Shown: positions 17,814 through 25,992 of the stretch, in pieces
Layout of the letters: every line of letters starts with the position of its first letter
Position numbering within the stretch: position 1 is the stretch's first letter
Origin: Burkholderiales bacterium
GTDB lineage: Bacteria; Pseudomonadota; Gammaproteobacteria; Burkholderiales; Burkholderiaceae_C
Assembly (NCBI GenBank): GCA_947381415.1
Contig: CANCVB010000017.1
Location: 1-53,973 of the forward strand
Length of the DNA stretch: 53,973 nucleotides
Direction of reading: 5' to 3'
Made by a program: the position numbers and the translations under genes
The notes under the pieces: generated by a model
Database searches by the model: none
Seen by the model: only the letters and a program-made list of their open reading frames with translations
Told to the model about the DNA's origin: nothing

Positions 17814-18898
17814 TTGGATAACATTTGGGTAGGGTTGCGCAAACCTGCTTGCAAGGACATGGTGGTCGACAAAAAGCCCAGCATCATGGCGGCCAACATC
17901 ACACCGCAAACCACCATCAAGACCGAGTTCAACTGTTTGGCACGCTTGTCGATGCGCACAATCATGCGGTCGATGGAGCCAGTACCGATATAAATGAAAG
18001 CCTCAATCGGGTTGCTGCGCTCGGAAGCGTCTTGGATCCGGTCTTCCATCTCTTGGTCAAACATGCCTGTGGAAAAGGCTTTGCCAAAGGTGCCGTTGCT
18101 GGGCTTGGCCAGGTTGATGAGGATTTGGCGGATATGCCATTTGCTCCAGGTAGAACTGTTTTTGTAGCTTCGCTCCAATGAAGAGCGCAACGAAATGCCC
18201 GAACGCATCAGCGAGGCCAGCGAAATCATCAGCATGGAACTGGCGTAATCGCGGTACAAATTCATGGGCAGCCATTGGTCAAAGCGTTTGCGAATGCGAC
18301 CAGTCCAGCGCGGCAGGCTGTAGAAAAATGCGGCAAAGGCTGCCACCGCGAACACACCCAAATAAACGCCGTAATGGGTGATGAACTGCGAAACGATGTA
18401 CAAAGCCCTGCCCATGGGGGGCCACTGGGTAGGGGGGGAAATTTGCGTCAAGATGGGCACGGCGTTCAAAGAAAAGCCAGTGAGCAAGGATGCAAACATC
18501 AGCAGCAACATGATGGGGTAAATCACCGCTTTGCGCATGGTCGCCACCATGGCATCGGTTTTGATCACGGTTTCAGACAAGAACATCAGTCCATCGGCCA
18601 TGGTGTTGTCACCTGCCGCCTGGGTGGCGTCAATCATGGTGAGTTCCACGTCCGAGGCGATGCCTTTGAGCGCGTCCGACAAAGACCCGTTCTCCAGCCC
18701 TTTGAGCATGCTCATGTACATGGGTGCTGTCAGCGGTGTGCGTTGTCTGGCCCTGGATTCAAGTTTGCGCACCGTGGTGAACAGCGGTACCCGGTCCTTC
18801 AATGTGGAGGCCAGGTCGTAGTAAAAGTCGGCGCGACGCTGGTGCAACTCGCGTCTCGCCCACCACACCGGAATCGCCATCACCATGTCTTTCATCAT
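17810..18898 (-). CDS. pilR: PilR/GspF-type pilus platform protein
   Basis: This 362-residue inner-membrane protein has the GspF/PilR fold: two homologous helical domains separated and followed by membrane helices (AVIYPIMLLLMFASLLTGF, GVYLGVFAVAAFAAFFY, LMVVCGVMLAAMMLGFL). In R64-type systems PilR is the platform on which the PilQ ATPase acts to assemble pilin. The ATG overlaps the pilQ stop (ATGA), and the stop overlaps the start of the first minor pilin in the same way, so three genes are translationally linked. Confidence 0.85.
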   Translation of the reverse strand: MMKDMVMAIPVWWARRELHQRRADFYYDLASTLKDRVPLFTTVRKLESRARQRTPLTAPMYMSMLKGLENGSLSDALKGIASDVELTMIDATQAAGDNTMADGLMFLSETVIKTDAMVATMRKAVIYPIMLLLMFASLLTGFSLNAVPILTQISPPTQWPPMGRALYIVSQFITHYGVYLGVFAVAAFAAFFYSLPRWTGRIRKRFDQWLPMNLYRDYASSMLMISLASLMRSGISLRSSLERSYKNSSTWSKWHIRQILINLAKPSNGTFGKAFSTGMFDQEMEDRIQDASERSNPIEAFIYIGTGSIDRMIVRIDKRAKQLNSVLMVVCGVMLAAMMLGFLSTTMSLQAGLRNPTQMLSK

Positions 18899-20643
18899 GC
18901 AAGTCCTGGCGTAGTCAGTTGCCTGGTTCGGGCAATGATGGAGGGCGAGCCAAAGGTGCGCTCAAAGTGATAGGGGTCCAAACGACCTTGCGACATGTCA
19001 AACAAAGCGTGTCCCCAAGCTTCTTTGCCCAACATGTCCTCTTGGTCAAAACCCGATCGGCGCAAACTCAGCCAATGGTTGCGCGCGCCCAAGTCATTGC
19101 CTTGGTGTAGCAGGGTCAGTAAGGTGTTGTCCAAGGGAAGGACTTCTGCACATACCTTGACCCCGCGGACACCTGAATGCGCATTGGGCATGGCTTCCAG
19201 CCCTGCCACTTGGCAGTGTTCGCAGCCCGCATCGCTGGCACAGCGCATTTTGGCCACATCCAATTGAAAGTATTTTTCATACTCCACCAAGGTGGCTATG
19301 GGCAAAGCAGAAATTGCAGGTACCTGGCAATGCATACAATTGAGGGGGATGAGCACCTGATAGACCAACAAGGACAAAAACTCAGCACTGCACACATCCT
19401 CTCGCAGCAAGCCAATGTGCTGCGAGGTGAGCCTGGCCACGATGCCCAAAGCCGAGGTGGCATGCACCGTGGTCAGCAGTTTGTGGCCCGTTTGAATCGC
19501 TGCATGCGCCATCTGCCCTGACAGTCGTTCGCGGATTTCACCAAACATACCTACATCGGGGTCCATGCGCAAAAAAGCCATCATCGCCGCTTCAAACGGG
19601 TTGTGGGTACTGCCCTTGGCTTGGCGTTGAATGGAAAAGTGAGACACCCCCGGCACCTGGTATTCCACGGGGTCTTCTATCGAAATGATTTTGCGTTGGC
19701 CTTGCGCCGCCAGTTTTGACAGCAAGGCGGTGAGTGTGGTGGTTTTGCCGGAACCGGTGATGCCCGCAATAAAGACACCGCCCCAGGCCGATTGGGTGGC
19801 TTCGTGCAGTTGCTCAATTTGCCAAGGGGTGTAGCCCAGTTTTTCAATTTGAGGCATCTCCGCGTGGCTGGATTTGCCTGTGCGCAAAATGCGAATCGTT
19901 ACATCAAAGCCGCCCACGCTGGGATGGCTTTGGTAGCGCAGTTGCAATTTTTGCCCGCGCACCTCCAAGGGGATCATGGCCGACTGTGGCAAGCCTGCAT
20001 TGAAGGCCACTTCCGAGCTGGAGCCTTCTTGCGACAGCACGGTATAGCCTGCCGATATACCGCTGATGACCATGCGTGCAGGCAGTTGTTTGACCAGACG
20101 CATCAGACCATCTCGGCGCACGCGCAGTGCAGCCTGGTCGCCCCGAACCTCAAAGTGAATATCGCTGCTGCCCAGTTGCAAACAATGGGCAATCACACCA
20201 TTGAGCCAACCCAGTGGTGCTGAGTTTTGGATGATTTTGGACATGGTTTCACGTTCCATATCCAAGATTTTTTGGGCGCTGAGGGCGTCTTTGGCATTCA
20301 CATGCTCGTTAAGCAGTGTTTGCAAAATTTCAGGTGTGCAGGTGAATGCGCCTTCGAATTTCAGATTCAGACGCTTACCCTGTTCAATCAAATTGAACCA
20401 ACCCGTGCTGCGGTATTCACTGGCCAGACACATGATGATGAACCGCTGAGGCTCGACACCCAAGGCCACCATTTGGTTCAACTGGTTGCTGGCAATGCTT
20501 AAGACGGGCTTGGGGCCATGCGATAGCACGTTGCTGAAATTGGGAATTTGAAAGTAATCATCCACATGCATCCGTTTGACCGACTGGGGCTCACTGCCCA
20601 TTTGGGTCGTCGTGGTTGATGCGGGATTGGCTGCTGCTCTCAT
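18895..20643 (-). CDS. pilQ: PilQ/GspE-type pilus assembly ATPase
   Basis: This 582-residue secretion ATPase powers pilus extension. The Walker A GITGSGKTTT lies at residues 294-303, followed by the Walker B region KIISIEDPVEY, the Asp-box area MDPDVGMFGEIRE and the His-box HKLLTTVHATS. Two CxxC pairs near the C-terminus (CMHCQ, CEHCQ) match the zinc site found in many GspE proteins. The start is the ATG at 20643 (MRAAANPAS), two bases after the pilP stop. The open frame continues to 20955 but only through pilP in another frame. By operon position and by pairing with PilR it is called PilQ in R64 nomenclature, not the PilQ secretin of type IVa pili. Confidence 0.88.
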   Translation of the reverse strand: MRAAANPASTTTTQMGSEPQSVKRMHVDDYFQIPNFSNVLSHGPKPVLSIASNQLNQMVALGVEPQRFIIMCLASEYRSTGWFNLIEQGKRLNLKFEGAFTCTPEILQTLLNEHVNAKDALSAQKILDMERETMSKIIQNSAPLGWLNGVIAHCLQLGSSDIHFEVRGDQAALRVRRDGLMRLVKQLPARMVISGISAGYTVLSQEGSSSEVAFNAGLPQSAMIPLEVRGQKLQLRYQSHPSVGGFDVTIRILRTGKSSHAEMPQIEKLGYTPWQIEQLHEATQSAWGGVFIAGITGSGKTTTLTALLSKLAAQGQRKIISIEDPVEYQVPGVSHFSIQRQAKGSTHNPFEAAMMAFLRMDPDVGMFGEIRERLSGQMAHAAIQTGHKLLTTVHATSALGIVARLTSQHIGLLREDVCSAEFLSLLVYQVLIPLNCMHCQVPAISALPIATLVEYEKYFQLDVAKMRCASDAGCEHCQVAGLEAMPNAHSGVRGVKVCAEVLPLDNTLLTLLHQGNDLGARNHWLSLRRSGFDQEDMLGKEAWGHALFDMSQGRLDPYHFERTFGSPSIIARTRQLTTPGLA

Positions 20644-20645
20644 GG

Positions 20646-21293
20646 CTATTTCCCGGCCTGTCCTGGATTGCCAGTGGTCGATCGGAGCAGGTCGACGGGT
20701 GAGCTGAAGTTGGCGTTTTGAGACAAGACATTGGGCGGCATGATGGCACCCAGGTTTTGTGCCGAGTTGCTTGCCAGATTGCCAGGCCTTGGTAACCCCA
20801 AGCCAGATAGGTTGGTGTTGCCAGCGGTGGGGATGTCGTAAGCGTAACGGTCCAGAGTCATGCCTGCGGCAGGTGGGCGCAGGTACAGGCTGATTTTTTT
20901 GTTTTTGGCCATCACCAGTTGCAAACCATTGTTGCCATAACGCTCTATCACCCAAGGACCAACGGTGCGATCACCTTCGTGCAAGCGCAAGACATGCACT
21001 TGTTGGTTGTAAATCACCTCGGCCACCAGTTGGTGGTTCACGCCTGTCAGCGACCACAGCACAGGGTTGTTTGGATTGCTCATCGCGTCGACATTGGCGT
21101 TGAGGTTGGCAGGTGTTTGAGACATGCCAGAAGGGGCCATCATGCGCAAACTGCTCACGTGCTGCTGCTTGGCAGACACGATCAAGTCGCCCAAAGTCAT
21201 GGGTTGTTGCGGTGTTTTTTCAGCATGTACGCCCACCTGCCATAGCAATCCCAGCGATAGAACAATATGCCCATGTTTAATCGGGATGAACAT
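20646..21293 (-). CDS. pilP: PilP-like type IVb pilus protein
   Basis: This 215-residue periplasmic protein has an N-terminal signal peptide ending near VHA-EKTPQ. The body includes NPNNPVLWSLTGVN and VHVLRLHEGDRTVGPWVIERYG, typical of PilP in R64-like clusters, and it has a Gln/Asn-rich tail. In such systems it is thought to link the inner-membrane platform to the secretin. It overlaps the pilO stop by 17 bases and is followed directly by the ATPase gene, the standard O-P-Q order. Confidence 0.78.
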   Translation of the reverse strand: MFIPIKHGHIVLSLGLLWQVGVHAEKTPQQPMTLGDLIVSAKQQHVSSLRMMAPSGMSQTPANLNANVDAMSNPNNPVLWSLTGVNHQLVAEVIYNQQVHVLRLHEGDRTVGPWVIERYGNNGLQLVMAKNKKISLYLRPPAAGMTLDRYAYDIPTAGNTNLSGLGLPRPGNLASNSAQNLGAIMPPNVLSQNANFSSPVDLLRSTTGNPGQAGK

Positions 21294-22536
21294 AGTAGTC
21301 TCCAGTCAACTGATAGGTGCTGCCCAAATTGCTTTGCATTTGGGTCACAGTGGCAAAGGGGGGAATTTGTAAACTGCTGGCCAGACCCAGCGGTATCTCG
21401 GCCGACCAAGTGCCTTTGAACAAAGGTTGCTTGATCACTGCGGCGTCTAAGTTGTTGGTCCACAGTTGTGCTTTTTCGGCATTCACATTGCGCGCACCAA
21501 TCAGGCTCAAGTCTTGTAACCAGGTGGACACGTGGCGAAACCCCACGGCGTTTGCTGGCAAGTCAGACAGTGTCTTGAAGCCTTGGTCAGTCAGCTCTAC
21601 GCGGGCTTCGTGCAGGGTTTCTAAGCGGTGTTTGAGCACGTCTTTGTCAGCGGGCAGGTGCTGTGTGCTTTGGCTTCCTGGGGGCAAGTGGTCATAGAAG
21701 TCGTCCACACTGCCATACAGGCGACGCCAGCCAGCGGTGCACTGGTTGCCTTTGCAATCAAACTGGTTCAATACCCAGCCTTGGTTGGACATTGGCATGG
21801 TTTGGGCAATTTGTAACCACTGCGCATACAAGGACTGGCCCTGCAGGTGAATGGTTTTGATGCTTTGCAGCACCTGCTGGTTGTAGCCGGGGTTGGGGTC
21901 TGAGGGCGAAGGAGCAGCCATTTGACTGAGCATGTTCTCGCGTTCTTGCAGTTGCCAGTAGTAAAAACCACCGCCTGCACTAAACAACAGCACCACCACG
22001 CCCAACACACTGATCAAGGCTTTTAAACTGGGCAGCCGTTTCAGCTTGGAATCGTTGTTGGGTTGGTCAAAGACGGTGTGTGCATTGAGTTGCTCTTCGT
22101 TGGCCAAAATGCCCAGGTCGCCCACGTGGCGAATTGGCTGGTCCTGGTGAATGGCCTCAAACTCTTGCACCAAGGCTTCGGCCTCGGTCAATGTGCCTAT
22201 GAAGTCAAACCCCGGCACGGGGCGGCGCTCGTTCAGACCAATCACGGCCACCTGTTGGTTGCCCATGCCAAAGGCGAACAATTCCAAACCGCCATTGCTC
22301 CATTCCGTGGCCAGGTGCAAGGCGGCGGAGTACATGGGCTGTTTAGATTGGGGAATCGCGCTGCAGACGCCAATAAAGTCTTGCAAACCGCTAGAGGCAT
22401 ACCAGTACATGCCTTGTCGCTGAATCGCGGTCAGTGTGGATCTGGCCAGTTTTTGGTCTGGGGTCAATAAGCGCCACTCCATGCCCAATACAAAGCGGTA
22501 CTGTTCAAATTTGACCCACAAAGCGCTCTGGTTCAT
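21277..22536 (-). CDS. pilO: PilO2-like type IVb pilus protein
   Basis: This 419-residue bitopic inner-membrane protein has a cytoplasmic N-terminal domain (about 1-165), one membrane helix (172-193, VLGVVVLLFSAGGGFYYW) and a periplasmic domain. The N-terminal block around FIGVCSAIPQSKQPMYSAAL and the conserved FDCKGNQCTAGWRR segment are features of the type 4b pilus PilO2 family. It lies between secretin and pilP, as in plasmid R64. There is no separate PilM gene; the N-terminal domain may serve that function, which is inference. Confidence 0.82.
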   Translation of the reverse strand: MNQSALWVKFEQYRFVLGMEWRLLTPDQKLARSTLTAIQRQGMYWYASSGLQDFIGVCSAIPQSKQPMYSAALHLATEWSNGGLELFAFGMGNQQVAVIGLNERRPVPGFDFIGTLTEAEALVQEFEAIHQDQPIRHVGDLGILANEEQLNAHTVFDQPNNDSKLKRLPSLKALISVLGVVVLLFSAGGGFYYWQLQERENMLSQMAAPSPSDPNPGYNQQVLQSIKTIHLQGQSLYAQWLQIAQTMPMSNQGWVLNQFDCKGNQCTAGWRRLYGSVDDFYDHLPPGSQSTQHLPADKDVLKHRLETLHEARVELTDQGFKTLSDLPANAVGFRHVSTWLQDLSLIGARNVNAEKAQLWTNNLDAAVIKQPLFKGTWSAEIPLGLASSLQIPPFATVTQMQSNLGSTYQLTGDYYVHPD

Positions 22537-22540
22537 GGCA

Positions 22541-24181
22541 TCACAAATCCAACAAACGGGGGGTGATCAATACCAAGGTGGTGGTGCGACTTTTGGAGCC
22601 GCTGCGGGAACCTGGCAATTTTTGGATCAGTGGATCGACCTGTTGGTTATTTAACAACTCGGCATCAAAGCCACTGAGCACAATGGTTTCGTTGGACTTG
22701 GCCACCAAGCGTTGCATCACGCCGAAGTTGTCGATGCTGGGTTGTTGAACGGTTTGCAAATTGGCACCGGTACCTGAATTGAATGCCGTTAGCGAGGTGA
22801 GCGAACTCAGGGACAGGCCGCACTCCACCAGTACATTGTTGGAGTCCAACAAAATGGGCAGCAAGGTGATGGTGAAGCCCGTGGTGATCTCGCCCGGGGT
22901 CAGTGTCGACAAGCCATACGAGGTCGATCCATTGGTTGAGGTCAAGACCGTGGGTGTGACGGATTTCAAATAGCTTTGCGTGGTTTGCTTGCCCACAGGC
23001 ACCGGTTGTCTGTTGAGTGTGGTGACCACGGTGGAGTAAGCCGAACTGACCCGACCAAATTTCTCCAAGGCCTGAATCACCAACTGGTTGCTGCGCCCAG
23101 CGCTGTTGGTCACCACAAAACCAATGCTGGCGGCTGCGGTCGAACTGCTCACAGGTGTAGGGCCTTTGATTTGCAAATTGCCGGCCACAATGTTCCAGTC
23201 AATTCCAGACTGAAACTCCTTGTTCAAATTCACCTGTAGCACCTCGACCGTCATAGAGACCTGACGCAACAAGGTTTGGTTCAACACCTGAAGATAGGCT
23301 TCGATCGCTTCGACATTGCGGTAGGCATCTCTGACAGTCACCGTGCCTGTGTTGGGGTCGGTGGAAATTTTGCCGCTGACCGACACCATGTTGGCCAGGT
23401 TTTTCTCTATGCCTGTCCAGATGTTGATGTCGCTGGCCGTGCTGGAGCTGGAGGTGCCTCCACCGGTAGAGGTCAAGCTCAGGCTAGAGGCCAACTTCAA
23501 GCCACCAGGCAAGGTGTTGATGGTGATGCTGCGTGACACCATGCGGTAAAACTGGATGCGACCGGCGTCGTACGACCAGCGCAAATCCGAGCGCAAAGCC
23601 ACTTGGTTGAGCAAGCCTGCCAAGCTGCCCGAGTAATTGAGCTCGATGTCGTTTTGCATGTTGGCGTCGCTGTTGAAATTCAAGCGACTGCCACCCGCAC
23701 GTTGCACACTGTCCAAAATAGATTTGTCACTGGGAGGCGCACCTGGCGTGTTGGCGGCTGGGGCCGCCGCCGTTGGTGCCACCTGCGCCATGCCTATAGG
23801 TACAAACATCGAAGAGGGCATCATCGCGTCGGCGCTCACATGCACCGGTATATCGATGGCACGCTCGATGATGGCGGCAATGGTTTTGATGTTGTGCTGC
23901 CCCGGAATGCGCAAAGTCACCGAAGCAATATGGTTGGGCAGCATTTCACTGCGGTCCAGCGGAATGGAGTGTTTGGTAAAGCGAGGTGCTTGGCTGTTGA
24001 CCACGGTCGAGGTCGGCCCCGGGTAGGCGCGCAACAGGCTGTTGGCTTTTTCAGCCCGTGTACCAATGTCATTTTGGTCATGGGCTATCGAGCGCTCAAA
24101 CACAGAGGTTGCACAGGCTTGCAACAACAGAGCGACGAAAAAGCTGCAAAACGTGGACATCAGGCGAGGGGTGTTTTTCAT
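22541..24181 (-). CDS. pilN: PilN-type outer-membrane secretin lipoprotein
   Basis: This 546-residue lipoprotein secretin forms the outer-membrane pore for the pilus. The signal peptide ends in a lipobox (LLLQAC), with Cys about 23 residues from the chosen start at 24181. The ATG at 24199 would place six extra residues ahead of a good signal peptide. An STN-like region (about 170-215, NDIELNYSGSLAGLLNQV) precedes the secretin core, which includes VSMTVEVLQVNLNKEFQSG, VPVGKQTTQSYLKSVTPT and the terminal TTTLVLITPRLL. Low-complexity Ser/Thr-rich linkers separate the domains. The stop is 4 bases from pilO. Confidence 0.9.
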   Translation of the reverse strand: MKNTPRLMSTFCSFFVALLLQACATSVFERSIAHDQNDIGTRAEKANSLLRAYPGPTSTVVNSQAPRFTKHSIPLDRSEMLPNHIASVTLRIPGQHNIKTIAAIIERAIDIPVHVSADAMMPSSMFVPIGMAQVAPTAAAPAANTPGAPPSDKSILDSVQRAGGSRLNFNSDANMQNDIELNYSGSLAGLLNQVALRSDLRWSYDAGRIQFYRMVSRSITINTLPGGLKLASSLSLTSTGGGTSSSSTASDINIWTGIEKNLANMVSVSGKISTDPNTGTVTVRDAYRNVEAIEAYLQVLNQTLLRQVSMTVEVLQVNLNKEFQSGIDWNIVAGNLQIKGPTPVSSSTAAASIGFVVTNSAGRSNQLVIQALEKFGRVSSAYSTVVTTLNRQPVPVGKQTTQSYLKSVTPTVLTSTNGSTSYGLSTLTPGEITTGFTITLLPILLDSNNVLVECGLSLSSLTSLTAFNSGTGANLQTVQQPSIDNFGVMQRLVAKSNETIVLSGFDAELLNNQQVDPLIQKLPGSRSGSKSRTTTLVLITPRLLDL

Positions 24182-24188
24182 GGCAGAT

Positions 24189-25109
24189 TTACCTGGCATA
24201 GGGGTCTTGGTGGCGGATGATGCTGATGACTCGGGTGTTGTCGTTCATGACGGCTTGCAAGGGGTAGTCGGTGCTGGCCAAGGCATTCATCACCAACTGA
24301 ATTGCCGAGGTGAAATTGCCCTCAATGCTGATTTGCGCCTGGATGGGGAAGTCGCGATCTGCATCCCAAATCAGTTGCCAATTCGCCGCTTGGGACCAGC
24401 GACTCAGGCAGTGGTAAAGCGTTTTGTCCTGGGTCAAAAGGGTCCAAGTGGCGCTGGGTTCGTCCATCGGTGCCAAGCGCGCTTGGCTCAGGCCACCATT
24501 GGGGTTGGGGAGATTGGGTTTGGGGGTCTTGGCCCATTCCACGCCAATTTCAAATTCGTCGTTTAGGGCTTGGCCTGCCGTGGCTTTTTGGTTGCGTTCA
24601 CTGACCTGGTCTTGCCGAGACTTCACACCCTGAGACGCCGCGTCGCTGGCCACTGGCGAGGCCTGTGCCCCTTGTGGTGAGATGGTGTAGATGCCTTGCG
24701 ACAAGCTCATGCCGAGTTTTTGGTTTTTCAAGGCTTGGCTGAACAGGTCCCAAGCCACCGCAGGCGACACGGCCTGCGTACTTTGCAGGGTCATGCGACC
24801 CTCGACCCGCGTGTCCACCAAGACCTGACGGCCGGTCATGTGGCCAATGCTGCGCGCCACGGTGGCAATGTCGACATTGACAAACTGCAACCACACGTTA
24901 CCCGCCGCATCGCTGGCAGGTGCATTGGGTGAGGCGGGCAGGTTGGCGACATTGATATTGGGCACCGACCACCCCATGGGGGTGGCGCGGGCTTCAGACG
25001 TTGCAGGCGGGGAAGACGCCACACCCATGCGAGGCTCTGCATGCACCGCCGCTTGGCCAACCAGGGCGGCGAGCCACAGCCAGCGGCGCCAAGAAGAATG
25101 AACGCGCAT
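24189..25109 (-). CDS. PilL-like protein: N0-like plus TcpQ-like domains
   Basis: This 306-residue periplasmic protein starts with a signal peptide (RRWLWLAALVGQAAVHA). Residues about 72-145 (VNVDIATVARSIGHMTGRQV, then VDTRVEGRMTLQS) look like a secretin N0 domain of the GspD type. Residues about 213-306 (TLYHCLSRWSQAANWQLIWD, then VISIIRHQDPY) look like the TcpQ/PilL C-terminal domain. In type IVb systems TcpQ-like proteins help the secretin reach or stay in the outer membrane. It lies between major pilin and secretin, 11 bases after the pilin stop. The start at 25109 is chosen for the signal peptide. The longer frame overlaps the pilin gene. The N0 assignment is from pattern only. Confidence 0.75.
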   Translation of the reverse strand: MRVHSSWRRWLWLAALVGQAAVHAEPRMGVASSPPATSEARATPMGWSVPNINVANLPASPNAPASDAAGNVWLQFVNVDIATVARSIGHMTGRQVLVDTRVEGRMTLQSTQAVSPAVAWDLFSQALKNQKLGMSLSQGIYTISPQGAQASPVASDAASQGVKSRQDQVSERNQKATAGQALNDEFEIGVEWAKTPKPNLPNPNGGLSQARLAPMDEPSATWTLLTQDKTLYHCLSRWSQAANWQLIWDADRDFPIQAQISIEGNFTSAIQLVMNALASTDYPLQAVMNDNTRVISIIRHQDPYAR

Positions 25110-25120
25110 GGGTGTCAGGC

Positions 25121-25732
25121 TCAAGGTTTGAGGGCGATCACAAAGTCGCTTGAAGTGTTGGCTGTACAGGCGGTTGCCAAGGTTGCAGGGACCACTGCGG
25201 TGGTGTCCTGGGCTTTGACAAGGTTGGTTGTAGGCCAAGTCGTTACCGCAGCTGGAGTAGCAAGTGGCGTTTGAACGGAAATAGCAAAAACCAAGGCACT
25301 GAGTCCATTGGCCAGATCGGGACAAGCGGCGCTGGGGACACCAGAGATGGTGTAAATGAAACCAGAATTTTGAGCCAAGCTTCCAATGGCAGCAGGATTG
25401 GTCACAATGAATTCACCCGAATTGAACGACGATTTGATGGCCATCGTTGCACCTGTTCCAGTGATTTTGGAGGTTTCCCACCCACCCAAGTTCGCCACGG
25501 TTGCCAAAGTAATACCTGAGGTGCTGCTAGCACTGAAGTTTGAACTGAGTTTGGCACCCAACTTGGCTGCAACCTTGATTTGGTCATTGACCTTGCCTGA
25601 GGTCAGAATGCCTTGGACACCGCTCAAGCCGGCGACGATGAGCACGGCCAGGATGGCTACGGCGATGGCCAGTTCGACCAAGGTGTAGCCACCTTGTTTT
25701 TTGTTTTTGGGGTTGATGACAGTTTGTTGCAT
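25121..25732 (-). CDS. pilS: Type IVb major pilin
   Basis: This 203-residue prepilin heads the operon. A short hydrophilic leader ends KKQGG, and YTLVE with Glu at +5 starts the mature protein, followed by the hydrophobic helix IAVAILAVLIVAGL. A Cys near position 138 and another near 189 could form the C-terminal disulfide loop seen in pilins. An AAGGAGC ribosome-binding sequence ends four bases before the ATG, the strongest in the operon, as expected for the main structural subunit. Called PilS by analogy to R64. No prepilin peptidase is encoded nearby, so the housekeeping PilD presumably processes it. Confidence 0.88.
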   Translation of the reverse strand: MQQTVINPKNKKQGGYTLVELAIAVAILAVLIVAGLSGVQGILTSGKVNDQIKVAAKLGAKLSSNFSASSTSGITLATVANLGGWETSKITGTGATMAIKSSFNSGEFIVTNPAAIGSLAQNSGFIYTISGVPSAACPDLANGLSALVFAISVQTPLATPAAVTTWPTTNLVKAQDTTAVVPATLATACTANTSSDFVIALKP

Positions 25733-25771
25733 GAAAGCTCCTTGGTTGTGAAAATTGGAAAATACGACACA

Positions 25772-25800
25772 ATTGTTACTACTAACTTTTTATTTGTAAA
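25772..25800 (-). promoter_or_regulatory. Candidate pil operon promoter
   Basis: On the minus strand TTTACA (25800-25795) is followed after 17 bases by AACAAT (25777-25772). Transcription would begin near 25765, about 33 bases before the pilin ATG. The stretch is strikingly AT-rich compared with its surroundings. No operator for a known regulator is evident. Confidence 0.5.
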
Positions 25801-25928
25801 CAAATATAACGCAATTATCTGAAGAATATTAACCTAAAAAAATTATATTGATGTTTTTTAACGACTTAGCGCGCGTTCTTCATTTGTATTTACGCTGAAA
25901 GTACGCTTTATGGTTGGTGGTGAATGAA

Positions 25929-25951
25929 TTGACGCTTACGTCAACGTCAAC
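25929..25951. promoter_or_regulatory. LiuR-type operator, site 2
   Basis: This inverted repeat has the left arm TTGACGCTTAC (25929-25939) and the right arm GTCAACGTCAA (25940-25950), matching at 9 of 11 positions. It is identical to site 1 at 20 of 23 positions with the same spacing. It covers the spacer between the -35 and -10 boxes of the liuB promoter, the usual position for a MerR-family protein. Confidence 0.82.
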
Positions 25952-25957
25952 TACATT
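25929..25957 (+). promoter_or_regulatory. Candidate liuB promoter
   Basis: TTGACG (25929-25934) is separated by 17 bases from TACATT (25952-25957). A start near 25964 would give a leader of about 29 bases before the liuB ATG at 25993. The operator lies between the two boxes. Confidence 0.55.
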
Positions 25958-25992
25958 TACAGTCTTTCCTCACTCGCACAACCGCTACAAGC

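Noticed and set aside
20644-20955. N-terminal extension of the pilQ ATPase gene
   Set aside because: The extra 104 codons lie wholly inside pilP in another frame and read as Arg/Gln/His-rich shadow; the ATG at 20643 follows the pilP stop directly.
14206-25732. Reading the pilus cluster as part of a conjugative plasmid or integrative element
   Set aside because: R64-like pili are often plasmid-borne, but I found no relaxase, shufflon recombinase, integrase, attachment repeats, tRNA target or replication gene nearby.
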